Source: an uncultured bacterium (lineage in GTDB: Bacteria > Hydrogenedentota > Hydrogenedentia > Hydrogenedentales > Hydrogenedentaceae). From it: a stretch of 49,666 nt of DNA. Shown here one piece after another: positions 9,346-16,319 of this stretch (within the stretch, counting starts at the first letter, position 1; every line of letters begins with the position of its first letter). The notes below the pieces were generated by a model. That model was not told where the DNA came from and did no database searches. It was given only the letters and a program-made list of their open reading frames with translations. The stretch covers positions 1 to 49,666 of the forward strand of contig CALLRP010000039.1 of NCBI GenBank assembly GCA_938014335.1, written 5' to 3'. Position numbers and translations under genes: made by a program.

Positions 9346-10329
9346 TTATGGAACGCGAACGGGTTTCCCTAATTTAGCGGATTTCCAAGCAGATTCAGTA
9401 ACCTCCATTGTTCTTAGTCCGCATTCGGGTGGGACTTCGGGTTGTTCTTTTCCAAGGATGCTCATGATAAAGTTACGATCCGGGTCGTTGGTTACTTTGG
9501 GGAGTTTTACTTTAACAGGTTTACCTAATTCATCTTGTTGCATAACACCTATGCCCTGTCTCAGAAATAATGCTCCTTTACTACCTACAATGGTATGGTC
9601 TTCATACCAACCTGGGGCGTTCCCGATCACGGATAGGTTTCCCAAGGCACCATTTTCAAATTTTAGGGTTAAAGCGGAATTTATATCGACGGGGGCATCA
9701 AATTTTTCTATTTTAGCGAAGACTTCTTTGACTTTCATACCTGTCATCCACATCATAATATCAATGAAATGGCTACCGGAATCATTGAGTTGTCCACCCC
9801 CGGATAGCTTTAGAATTTGCCGCCATGTATTACGAGTTAATCGTAACCATTCCTGGGATAATAATGCCTGAATAAATTGCACTTCGCCGATAGCTCCCTT
9901 TTGTATCTGTTCTCGCATATAGCGGAAGGGCGGTTCAAAATGCCGTTGGTAGGAAATCATTAAAATTTTGTTGACTTTTTTAGCTTTTTGAATAACTTCT
10001 TTTGCATGCTTGACGGAACACACCATAGGTTTTTCTGTGAGGACATGCAATCCTGAATTCAGGGAATACATAATCTGTTCATAATGGAGGGTGTGGGGGC
10101 TTAATATTACCACCGCATCCAGATTTTCTTTCTGAATCATATCTTTATAATTTGAATAAACTGGTAATTTCTCGGAGCCGGGGCAATGTTTATAGAACCT
10201 TTCCCGTGATGTAGTGCTGGGTTCATTTAAAGCTACAATTTCTGCCTGTTTGATGGTTGAGAACCGCTGATGATGCAGAAGGGCAATTCCACCTGCACCA
10301 ACAAAACCTACTCGGATTTTTTTAGCCAT
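9346..10329 (-). CDS. Gfo/Idh/MocA family oxidoreductase (cytoplasmic)
   Basis: This 327-residue NAD(P)-dependent oxidoreductase has no signal peptide, unlike the paralogue at 4826-6103. The Rossmann motif is VGFVGAGGIALLHHQRF near the N-terminus, and the EKP motif appears as VLTEKPMVCSVKHAKE. The C-terminal domain carries GGGQLNDSGSHFIDIMMWM, the substrate-side Asp/His motif. AGGGAG precedes the ATG. It is transcribed with folC upstream and the transglycosylase downstream, an odd mix that may reflect simple readthrough. A sugar or inositol-type substrate is the family default; nothing here narrows it. Confidence 0.85.
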   Translation of the reverse strand: MAKKIRVGFVGAGGIALLHHQRFSTIKQAEIVALNEPSTTSRERFYKHCPGSEKLPVYSNYKDMIQKENLDAVVILSPHTLHYEQIMYSLNSGLHVLTEKPMVCSVKHAKEVIQKAKKVNKILMISYQRHFEPPFRYMREQIQKGAIGEVQFIQALLSQEWLRLTRNTWRQILKLSGGGQLNDSGSHFIDIMMWMTGMKVKEVFAKIEKFDAPVDINSALTLKFENGALGNLSVIGNAPGWYEDHTIVGSKGALFLRQGIGVMQQDELGKPVKVKLPKVTNDPDRNFIMSILGKEQPEVPPECGLRTMEVTESAWKSAKLGKPVRVP

Positions 10330-10395
10330 AAATTTTCTCCCTGTTCTAATAAATTAAATTATTTATGAAAGAGTATATATCAAAAAAAGATTCCG

Positions 10396-11700
10396 TTAAA
10401 ACTCTATTTTATCGATGATCCTTTTTTTAATTAGCCATTCATAAGTCTGACCAATAGCATAAATAGAACCCGTAACAAGTAATTTATGCCCTTGTTTCGC
10501 TTTCTGCCAACCCTGTTCCAGTGCGGAATAGAAATCAGGTTCTATATAAAAGGGGATATTTTTTTGTAAACCTATTTCTCTGATTTTTTCGACAGGCATT
10601 GCCCGTTTCCCATAAAATTGGGTAATGATAAGTTCTTCTACACAGGGAACAAGTATTTGAATTATATTCCGCACATCTTTATCATCTGCGACTGAAAATA
10701 CAACGGTTACTTTTTCGTCAAGGTTTTCTGCCAATCTTTGTATTCCATCGGGATTGTGTGCCGAGTCTAATAATAACCACGGAGATTGAGATACTAAATC
10801 AAACCTTCCGGGCCAGCGGACATTGGCAAGCCCTTGGAGAATAGATTGTTCTTGAATAGAAATACCCTTTTTTGCCAACCAATCAATTACACCTATTGCA
10901 ACACCTGCATTATCACATTGGTATAAAGCGTTTAATCTTGAATGAGCCTTTTTTATTTCGCGAACAGGACTTTGGTATGTAAGTATAGCCTCTTCTTGTT
11001 TTCTCTCCCAGTGGACATGAAAGTCTTTTTCAATTTGCCATAATGGAGCGGATAAATCTTTTGCCCGTTGATAGAAAACATTTGCAACATCCTGTTTTTT
11101 TTCTCCAATAACAACAGGGATATTCTCCTTTATAATTCCTGCTTTTTCCCATGCGATTTTTTCAAGGGTGTTTCCTAAGTATTGTGTATGTTCTAATCCA
11201 ATATTTGTAATAGCACAGACTTCTGGTTTAATTACATTTGTAGAATCCAGTCGTCCACCCATTCCTACTTCAATTATTGCCCAATCTACTTTTTGTTGGG
11301 CAAACCAATGAAAAGCAATGGTAGTGCAGAATTCGAAAAATGTAGGAAGAATTTTTATTTTCTCGATAAGGCTTCTGAAAAAAGTTATTTGTTCGTGCAA
11401 TTCCTCTGGAGAAATCGGAATACCATTTATTTGAAATCGTTCGGCTAAATCTATTAGATGTGGGCTTGTAAACTTACCCGTTCTAATTCCTTGTTCCCTA
11501 AAAATTCGATCAATATATGCTACAGTACTCCCTTTCCCATTTGTCCCCCCTATATGAATAGAAGGGAATTTTTCATGAGGGCTTCCCACATGTTGGAGTA
11601 GGGTATTTATATTTTCCAGCCCTAACTTAACACCATGCAGAACCAGAGTTTTAAGGAAATCAATATCTTCTTTTGGTAGCCCGTTTGAGTAGACATCCAT
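10396..11700 (-). CDS. folC: Bifunctional folylpolyglutamate synthase/dihydrofolate synthase
   Basis: FolC adds glutamate to dihydropteroate and to reduced folates using ATP. The P-loop is HIGGTNGKGSTVAYIDRIF, followed by TGKFTSPHL and the Mur-ligase-type segments EVGMGGRLDSTNVI and TNIGLEHTQYLG. The C-terminal ligase domain shows WPGRFDLV and LLDSAHNPDG. Length (434) is normal. FolP, the preceding enzyme of the pathway, lies far away at 38017-38844. The gene is 50 bases downstream of the zinc-ribbon coiled-coil gene and is likely cotranscribed with it, so any control by the structured RNA at 12519-12685 could reach it. Confidence 0.92.
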   Translation of the reverse strand: MDVYSNGLPKEDIDFLKTLVLHGVKLGLENINTLLQHVGSPHEKFPSIHIGGTNGKGSTVAYIDRIFREQGIRTGKFTSPHLIDLAERFQINGIPISPEELHEQITFFRSLIEKIKILPTFFEFCTTIAFHWFAQQKVDWAIIEVGMGGRLDSTNVIKPEVCAITNIGLEHTQYLGNTLEKIAWEKAGIIKENIPVVIGEKKQDVANVFYQRAKDLSAPLWQIEKDFHVHWERKQEEAILTYQSPVREIKKAHSRLNALYQCDNAGVAIGVIDWLAKKGISIQEQSILQGLANVRWPGRFDLVSQSPWLLLDSAHNPDGIQRLAENLDEKVTVVFSVADDKDVRNIIQILVPCVEELIITQFYGKRAMPVEKIREIGLQKNIPFYIEPDFYSALEQGWQKAKQGHKLLVTGSIYAIGQTYEWLIKKRIIDKIEF

Positions 11701-11750
11701 AAAAAGTATTCTTATAATTGAACATTGGAAGTAATAGACATTTGAGGAAT

Positions 11751-12497
11751 TTAATCTTTTGGAATAACAACTGGCTCCTGCTCATCGAGAGCCTCTGCAT
11801 AGTAAAGGATTCTTCCGCAATGTCTGCATGTATGTATTTTTTCACTTGCCATAATTTCGTTAACTACCTGTGGGAGTAATTGCATAAAGCAGCCAGAACA
11901 TATTTCATCTCTTAACGGAACAACCACAGGTCCTGTTTTCCTTCTTTGTTTAACCCGTGTATAGTGACTTAAAAGTTCGGCATTGACCGATTTTTGTGCT
12001 TCTATTTTTTCCTGTTCTAATTTTTTCCGCTCCTCTATAACTTCTTGAAGTTCTTTATCAATTTGTTCTTCTTGCTTTTTCAACTGCTGGATTTCCGCTT
12101 CGATTCTTTTCTTAGCTTCCAGGAAGAAGAGATTTGCTTCATCCATTTGTAGCATTATCTTGATTTGCTCCTCTTCTTTGAACCCTATCTGCTTTTTTAT
12201 GTCGTCAATTTCTTTTAATAAAGCCTGATACTCTTCGTTCTTTTTTACAGCCAGCAGTTGGTTGTTATATTTTTTTATTTGCTCCTGCAACTGGGTTATT
12301 TGTCTTTCACATTCTCTCTGTTCCAGCACAAGTTTTTTATGGTTTTTTTCACTGTCTTCTATCTCCTGTCTTAATTTCTTTTCCTGTATCTTTAATTTTT
12401 CTTTTTGCTTGGGTATTTCTTTTTCTTTTACCAGTAATGCTTCTATTTGCAAATCAATGTTTTGTAGTTCTAACAATTTTTTTATTTGTGTTTTCAT
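11751..12497 (-). CDS. C4-type zinc ribbon coiled-coil protein (DUF164/CT398 family)
   Basis: The 248-residue protein has a long charged coiled coil (about residues 1-175, rich in K, E and Q) and a C-terminal zinc ribbon formed by CSGCFMQLLP and HTCRHCGRILYY. This is the family of HP0958 and CT398, whose members bind RNA or sigma-54 and secretion factors; a general role is not settled. The RBS AAGGAAAAAGG lies upstream of the ATG. A terminator hairpin (12527-12551) stands only about 25 bases upstream of the start, so expression must come from readthrough, from a promoter inside that short gap, or be regulated at that terminator. Confidence 0.82.
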   Translation of the reverse strand: MKTQIKKLLELQNIDLQIEALLVKEKEIPKQKEKLKIQEKKLRQEIEDSEKNHKKLVLEQRECERQITQLQEQIKKYNNQLLAVKKNEEYQALLKEIDDIKKQIGFKEEEQIKIMLQMDEANLFFLEAKKRIEAEIQQLKKQEEQIDKELQEVIEERKKLEQEKIEAQKSVNAELLSHYTRVKQRRKTGPVVVPLRDEICSGCFMQLLPQVVNEIMASEKIHTCRHCGRILYYAEALDEQEPVVIPKD

Positions 12498-12518
12498 ATC
12501 CTTTTTCCTTATATATCT

Positions 12519-12551
12519 AAAAAAAAAGCCACAGCAAAATTTGCTGTGGCT
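12519..12551 (-). terminator. Strong rho-independent terminator, minus strand
   Basis: The stem AGCCACAGCA/TGCTGTGGCT (12527-12536 and 12542-12551) has a 5-base AT loop. It is followed on the minus strand by a run of nine U (12519-12527 reads as A on the plus strand). It ends the structured RNA and lies just before the zinc-ribbon gene. Confidence 0.85.
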
Positions 12552-12685
12552 CTACTTTTCAATGCCGTCCCTGAAAATGGTTGTATCGGCAAGGAAGTAC
12601 GCTACTATTGTAGTTACTTCCTTTTTCAGGTTTAGTTCGTTTATCACAATGTCGCATTTAGTCCACCACTTTTAGGTTCTTTTTC
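12519..12685 (-). ncRNA. Candidate structured RNA or attenuator between ilvN and the zinc-ribbon gene
   Basis: On the minus strand this intergenic segment folds into a long nested hairpin. CCTGAAAA pairs with TTTTCAGG, and inside it AAGGAAGTA pairs with TACTTCCTT around a smaller ACTAC/GTAG loop; GCCGATACAACCA bulges on one side. Further out AATGC can pair with GCATT. A strong terminator follows. GTGGT near the 5' end can also pair with GCCAC of the terminator stem, which would give an alternative, terminator-disrupting fold. It matches no RNA family that I can name: 6S, SRP, tmRNA and RNase P signatures were not seen. The 5' end is uncertain because the ilvN stop is at 12696. Confidence 0.45.
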
Positions 12686-12695
12686 TATTATTTAA

Positions 12696-13232
12696 TTATT
12701 CATCATTTTCTTCATCAGGAGTAATATTATACCCATTTGAACCGCACCGTTCAATTGCAATGGTTCCTGTCCGAACTAATTCAATAATACCAAAGGGTTT
12801 CATCATATCTACAAACGCTTCTACTTTACCTTTAGCTCCTGTAATCATAATAATCATAGCATGGGTTCCCACATCCACAACACGGGCACGAAATATATTT
12901 GAAATTTCAACAACTTCTGCACGGGTTTTACGGTCCGCTTTGACTTTTACCATTACCAATTCTCGCTCCACAAAAGCAGATTTGGTTAAATCCTGGACTT
13001 CAATGACATCTACTAATTTATTTAATTGTTTTATAATTTGGTTAAGTACATTTTCATTGCCCCGAACCGTAACTGTCATACGGGATATTTCAGGATTTTC
13101 TGTCTCGCCGACACAAAGACTATCAATATTATAGCCACGAGCACTGAATAGTCCTGAAACCCGAGCTAAGACGCCAAAATGATTTTCAACAAGAATACTA
13201 ATGGTGTGTGTTTGTTCATTTTTCGTTGTCAT
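12696..13232 (-). CDS. ilvN: Acetolactate synthase regulatory (small) subunit
   Basis: This 178-residue regulatory subunit binds branched-chain amino acids and controls acetolactate synthase, the first common step of valine, leucine and isoleucine synthesis. The N-terminal ACT domain reads HTISILVENHFGVLARVSGLF with the conserved N-x-x-G-V-L-x-R element, then GYNIDSLCVGETE. The second ACT-like domain includes MIIMITGAKGKVEAFVDMM. The catalytic subunit IlvB is not next to it. Instead the start overlaps the end of pth by 17 bases, which implies translational coupling. AGGAAGAAG precedes the ATG. ilvN and ilvH cannot be told apart here. Confidence 0.9.
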   Translation of the reverse strand: MTTKNEQTHTISILVENHFGVLARVSGLFSARGYNIDSLCVGETENPEISRMTVTVRGNENVLNQIIKQLNKLVDVIEVQDLTKSAFVERELVMVKVKADRKTRAEVVEISNIFRARVVDVGTHAMIIMITGAKGKVEAFVDMMKPFGIIELVRTGTIAIERCGSNGYNITPDEENDE

Positions 13233-13818
13233 AATCTTCTTCCTTCTTGTTATTCTCTTTCCTGTTAAAACGATTCATTGTTATTTCTATTCCGTGTAAA
13301 ATCCAACTTTCAATGGCAGAACTTGCCTCCTGTATCATCTTGTCAACAACTGGCTTTTCTATCTCATCAAAAGGCATTAAAACATAGTCTGCTAAATCTA
13401 TAGGTTGTGAAGGTTTTCCTACACCTAATCGTAAACGGGGGAAGGTATTTGTCTTACAACAATCTATTATGGATTGAAGTCCTCTATGTCCACCGGAACT
13501 CCCTTGAGGTCTTAATCTTAAAGACCCTAATGGCAGTTCTACATCATCAAAAATGATAAGAAAGTTTTGAGGAATAAGATTATAGTAATCCATGATGCTC
13601 TTTACGGACTTACCACTCAGATTCATAAAAGTTGTGGGCTTCATTAGACAAATTTTTTCATCTCCCATTCTACTATAACCAATACAGGCATAGAAATCTT
13701 CATGAGAAATAGGACAATTTATTTTGTCTGCTAAAAAATCCACCACTCTATATCCTATATTGTGTCGGGTTCGAGCATATTTTTTTCCGGGATTTCCTAA
13801 TCCTACAATGACTTTCAT
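13216..13818 (-). CDS. pth: Peptidyl-tRNA hydrolase
   Basis: Pth releases tRNA from stalled peptidyl-tRNA. The 200 residues show all key motifs: GLGNPGKKYARTRHNIGY with the catalytic His and the binding Asn, MKPTTFMNLSGKSV, and FDDVELPLGSLRLR with the catalytic Asp, then GSSGGHRGLQSII. The gene follows rplY after a gap that holds a hairpin terminator (13864-13904). The rplY-pth pairing is common across bacteria. The C-terminus is basic and acidic (NRKENNKKEEDYDNEK) and overlaps the ilvN start. Confidence 0.95.
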   Translation of the reverse strand: MKVIVGLGNPGKKYARTRHNIGYRVVDFLADKINCPISHEDFYACIGYSRMGDEKICLMKPTTFMNLSGKSVKSIMDYYNLIPQNFLIIFDDVELPLGSLRLRPQGSSGGHRGLQSIIDCCKTNTFPRLRLGVGKPSQPIDLADYVLMPFDEIEKPVVDKMIQEASSAIESWILHGIEITMNRFNRKENNKKEEDYDNEK

Positions 13819-13852
13819 GTTTTATAATTCCAAAGATAGATTTTTTATAAAG

Positions 13853-13904
13853 AAAAAATAAAAAGCATCTCACAACTTTTCTGTATAAGAAAAGCTAAGA
13901 TGCT
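13853..13904 (-). terminator. Imperfect terminator or attenuator between rplY and pth
   Basis: On the minus strand AGCATCT...CTTTTC pairs with GAAAAG...AGATGCT, with a small asymmetric bulge (arms 13864-13870 and 13898-13904). It is followed by a U-rich tract at 13853-13863. The other strand also has a short T run after the stem, so it may work both ways. Confidence 0.6.
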
Positions 13905-13944
13905 CTTTTTGCCATGTACCTCGAACAATATATAAAGGGGAAAA

Positions 13945-14592
13945 CTATTCCTTTTCTTCTTCGGCTTCTTTGGTTCCTTCGACACCTTCTTCCGGTTTTT
14001 CTTCTTCAGTGGTCCTCTTAGCCTCAAGTGTTCGAGGAACATGGATAGATACAACCACACGGTCAGAATCCGTCAATATCTTTACTCCTTCTGGCGGAGT
14101 GATATCTGAAACATGTATAGAACGACCTAAAGTTAGATTGGTCACATCAATTTCAATATGAGCAGGGACCTGCAATGCAAGGCATTCTATTTCTAATTCG
14201 CGCAATTGATGGTCTAAAACCCCACCCATCTTGACACCTTCGGACTGACCTACTATAATAACTGGAACAGAAGTATGTATCTTTTGGTCTAATCGTATTT
14301 TTTGAAAATCTACATGAATCACTGAATTATTTACAGGATCCCGTTGTATTTCTTTTATAATTGCTGGAGAGTCCAGATGAGCACCGCCTTCAATTTCTAA
14401 TTTGACGATAGGATGTTTCCCTTCCAGACGGGATAGCGTTTTAATAAATGTTTTTGCATCCATTTTTAAAGGAACGGATTGTTCTTTTTTTCCATATAAT
14501 ACGGAAGGGATATTCCCTTCTTTTCTTACTTTCTTCGTGGATGCTTTTCCTTCTTTCACTCGAAGTTGTGTCTTGATAACAGGGATTTCCAT
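13945..14592 (-). CDS. rplY: Ribosomal protein bL25 (CTC family)
   Basis: This large-subunit protein binds 5S rRNA. The 215 residues include the N-terminal 5S-binding domain (REGNIPSVLYGKKEQSVPL, then IIKEIQRDPVNNSVIHVDFQKI) and the C-terminal CTC-type domain (QVPAHIEIDVTNLTLGRSIHVSDI). A Glu-rich acidic tail at the C-terminus is usual for long forms. It is 21 bases downstream of prs and upstream of pth, the standard prs-rplY-pth order. Confidence 0.94.
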   Translation of the reverse strand: MEIPVIKTQLRVKEGKASTKKVRKEGNIPSVLYGKKEQSVPLKMDAKTFIKTLSRLEGKHPIVKLEIEGGAHLDSPAIIKEIQRDPVNNSVIHVDFQKIRLDQKIHTSVPVIIVGQSEGVKMGGVLDHQLRELEIECLALQVPAHIEIDVTNLTLGRSIHVSDITPPEGVKILTDSDRVVVSIHVPRTLEAKRTTEEEKPEEGVEGTKEAEEEKE

Positions 14593-14613
14593 AAGTCCTT
14601 TCTCCGTAAATAA

Positions 14614-15573
14614 TTATATATTTTGCGTTAATAAACTACTGACCGATTGTTCATCATGAATATTTCGAATGGCTTTTGCAATAAGTGGAGCCAGATTTAA
14701 CACTTTGAATTTTTCACTTTTTTGAGCTTCTTCTCGCAATTCGATGGAGTTACATACGAGAATTTCCTCAATGGGGGATTCGTTGATAGACTGTACTGCT
14801 TTTCCACTGAGAACGGGATGTGTAGCACACGCACGGACACTCAGAGCACCTTGTTCTCTCAAAGCATATGCAGCTTTTACAAGTGTGCCTGCAGTATCCA
14901 CCATATCATCGAAAAGGATGGTGTGATACCCTTCTATTTCACCAATAATATTCATTACCTCTGATTGATTCTCCTTAGGACGACGCTTGTCCACAATAGC
15001 CAACGGTAATCCCAATCGTGAGGCGAATTCTCGAGCACGGGCAACACTACCCATATCCGGGGAAACGACTACATAATCATCTCCGTATTTTCGCTTTGCA
15101 AATTCTTCTACAAAAACGACATCTCCCCTTAAATGGTCAAGGGGTATATCGAAAAATCCTTGAATTTGACCACAATGCAAATCTACTGTCAAAACACGAT
15201 TTGCACCTGCAGCGGTAATTAAATTTGCCACTAATTTAGCTGTAATAGGAACTCTCCCTTTATCTTTACGGTCTTGGCGGGCATAACCAAAATACGGAAT
15301 TACCGCAGTAATTCGGTCAGCGGAAGCACGACGAACTGCATCTATCATAATTAGGAGTTCCATTAAATGATCATTCCCCGGTGGGCAGGTACTATTCACA
15401 AGGAAAATATCCCTTCCCCGAACATGTTCACATATCTGGATATGAACTTCTCCATCACTGAATCTGTCTACAATTGCATTTCCGGGAACAATTCCTAAAC
15501 ACTCACAGATATTTTCTGTAAGTTTTCGGGAAGCATTCCCTGAAAAAACAAGTAAATCGCCCGCACATGTCAT
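14614..15573 (-). CDS. prs: Ribose-phosphate pyrophosphokinase (PRPP synthetase)
   Basis: This enzyme makes PRPP from ribose 5-phosphate and ATP for nucleotide, histidine and tryptophan synthesis. Diagnostic pieces in the 319 residues are RKLTENICECLGI, NSTCPPGNDHLMELLIMIDA, IPYFGYARQDRK, the metal-binding VDLHCGQIQGFFDIPLDHL, VVSPDMGSVARAREFA, and the PRPP loop LFDDMVDTAGTL. Length is typical of class I enzymes. It starts about 60 bases downstream of tRNA-Gln on the same strand, so tRNA and prs transcription may be linked. Confidence 0.96.
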   Translation of the reverse strand: MTCAGDLLVFSGNASRKLTENICECLGIVPGNAIVDRFSDGEVHIQICEHVRGRDIFLVNSTCPPGNDHLMELLIMIDAVRRASADRITAVIPYFGYARQDRKDKGRVPITAKLVANLITAAGANRVLTVDLHCGQIQGFFDIPLDHLRGDVVFVEEFAKRKYGDDYVVVSPDMGSVARAREFASRLGLPLAIVDKRRPKENQSEVMNIIGEIEGYHTILFDDMVDTAGTLVKAAYALREQGALSVRACATHPVLSGKAVQSINESPIEEILVCNSIELREEAQKSEKFKVLNLAPLIAKAIRNIHDEQSVSSLLTQNI

Positions 15574-15632
15574 TTTTATTATCTCTCATGTATGAGTGTT
15601 AAAACATAATTTTAACTTTGTATAGAAAAAAA

Positions 15633-15708
15633 TGGCTGGGGCGGCTGGATTCGAACCAACGAATGCCGGGACCAAAACCCGGTGCCTTACCAACTTGGCG
15701 ACGCCCCA
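15633..15708 (-). tRNA. tRNA-Gln (anticodon TTG)
   Basis: A full cloverleaf of 76 bases. The acceptor stem TGGGGCG pairs with CGCCCCA, the discriminator is G, and CCA is encoded. The anticodon stem CCGGG/CCCGG holds the loop TTTTGGT. The T arm contains GGTTCGAATCC. Confidence 0.95.
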
Positions 15709-15721
15709 AACGCAGTGATTA

Positions 15722-15751
15722 AGTATATAAAAAAACAAATCTTATTTTCAA
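15722..15751 (-). promoter_or_regulatory. Candidate sigma70-type promoter of tRNA-Gln
   Basis: On the minus strand TTGAAA (15746-15751) is followed, after 18 bases, by TATACT (15722-15727). The -10 ends 13 bases before the tRNA-Gln 5' end. It has the same architecture as the tRNA-Glu promoter. Confidence 0.6.
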
Positions 15752-15805
15752 ATTAATACCTATTTTTTAGTGATACCAAGTCCCAAAAATACTTATAAAA
15801 AAAAT

Positions 15806-15883
15806 TGGCGTCCCCAAGGGGATTTGAACCCCTGTTGCCGCCGTGAAAGGGCGATGTCCTAGGCCAGGCTAGACGATGGGGAC
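15806..15883 (-). tRNA. tRNA-Glu (anticodon TTC)
   Basis: A cloverleaf of 78 bases. The acceptor stem GTCCCCA pairs with TGGGGAC, the discriminator is G, and CCA is encoded. The anticodon loop is CTTTCAC, and the T arm AGGGGTTCAAATCCCCT is perfect. The D loop is slightly long. Confidence 0.95.
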
Positions 15884-15910
15884 GCAGAATTACTAAAAAT
15901 TTGGAACTAG

Positions 15911-15940
15911 ATCATAGCAAAAATGCATTCACATTTTCAA
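15911..15940 (-). promoter_or_regulatory. Candidate sigma70-type promoter of tRNA-Glu
   Basis: On the minus strand TTGAAA (15935-15940), an 18-base spacer and TATGAT (15911-15916) match five of six bases in each box. The site is about 27 bases upstream of tRNA-Glu. Confidence 0.6.
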
Positions 15941-15998
15941 ACTGACAAATTATTCGGCGGTTACATCTTTAGAAGTCATATGCTGAAAACCATATAAC

Positions 15999-16027
15999 TT
16001 GCAAAAAAAGCCTATTTTTGATATGCT
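15999..16027 (+). promoter_or_regulatory. Candidate promoter of tRNA-Val
   Basis: TTGCAA (15999-16004), a 17-base spacer and TATGCT (16022-16027). The -10 ends 11 bases before the tRNA. Both boxes are four-of-six matches, so this is supported mainly by position. Confidence 0.45.
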
Positions 16028-16038
16028 ATAACCACTGT

Positions 16039-16115
16039 GGGCGATTAGCTCAGGTGGTTAGAGCGCTGCTTTCACACGGCAGAGGCCACTGGTTCAAGTC
16101 CAGTATCGCCCACCA
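16039..16115 (+). tRNA. tRNA-Val (anticodon CAC)
   Basis: A cloverleaf of 77 bases. The acceptor stem GGGCGAT pairs with ATCGCCC, the discriminator is A, and CCA is encoded. The anticodon stem CTGCT/GGCAG encloses TTCACAC, with T at position 33, so the anticodon reads CAC. A run of seven T follows. An orphan mnmE 3' end begins 9 bases downstream. Confidence 0.93.
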
Positions 16116-16124
16116 TTTTTTTCT

Positions 16125-16169
16125 CTACTTCCCAAGGCAAAAGGAAGAGAAGATAATACCTAAGAATGC
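16125..16169 (-). pseudogene. mnmE: Orphan 3' end of an mnmE gene
   Basis: Read on the minus strand, this fragment ends in IIFSSFCLGK and a TAG stop. The intact MnmE ends IIFSSFCIGK, the strictly conserved C-terminus with the FCxGK Cys. Only the last 14 codons remain; upstream is a stop and unrelated sequence. The aligned bases differ from the intact copy mostly at third codon positions, so this was a functional coding end from a related but different genome, or from the resident gene before an insertion. Confidence 0.8.
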
Positions 16170-16171
16170 TT
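16125..16171. repeat. Left direct repeat (att-like) flanking the methyltransferase island
   Basis: It aligns without gaps to 17773-17819 with 36 of 47 identical bases (33 of the first 41). Sequence similarity stops beyond this. It lies 9 bases after tRNA-Val. Confidence 0.75.
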
Positions 16172-16247
16172 ACCCTAGGTTCTCCACTGAAATGTATATT
16201 CCAAGTACACTAAATCATAATCTTGTTCTATTTAAATAAATACAATG

Positions 16248-16264
16248 ATTGATTTATAATCAAT
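16248..16264 (+). promoter_or_regulatory. Inverted repeat over a candidate -10 box upstream of the restriction-modification-like genes
   Basis: ATTGAT and ATCAAT are perfect inverted arms around a 5-base centre. The second half contains TATAAT (16255-16260). TTTAAA (16231-16236) lies 18 bases upstream as a possible -35. It could be an operator controlling the two downstream genes, although AT-rich DNA makes such repeats cheap. Confidence 0.35.
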
Positions 16265-16319
16265 TGTTAATAAAAACTTTTTAACTAAAATTATAAGACC
16301 TGTTTTTTATAGGAAAAAT

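Noticed and set aside
12262..12675. A 137-residue plus-strand frame opposite the zinc-ribbon gene
   Set aside because: It is rich in Ser, Phe and Cys, lies antisense to a coiled-coil gene and crosses the terminator; a shadow frame.
16018..16239. A 73-residue plus-strand open frame
   Set aside because: It runs through the tRNA-Val gene and the orphan mnmE end; it is a chance frame.
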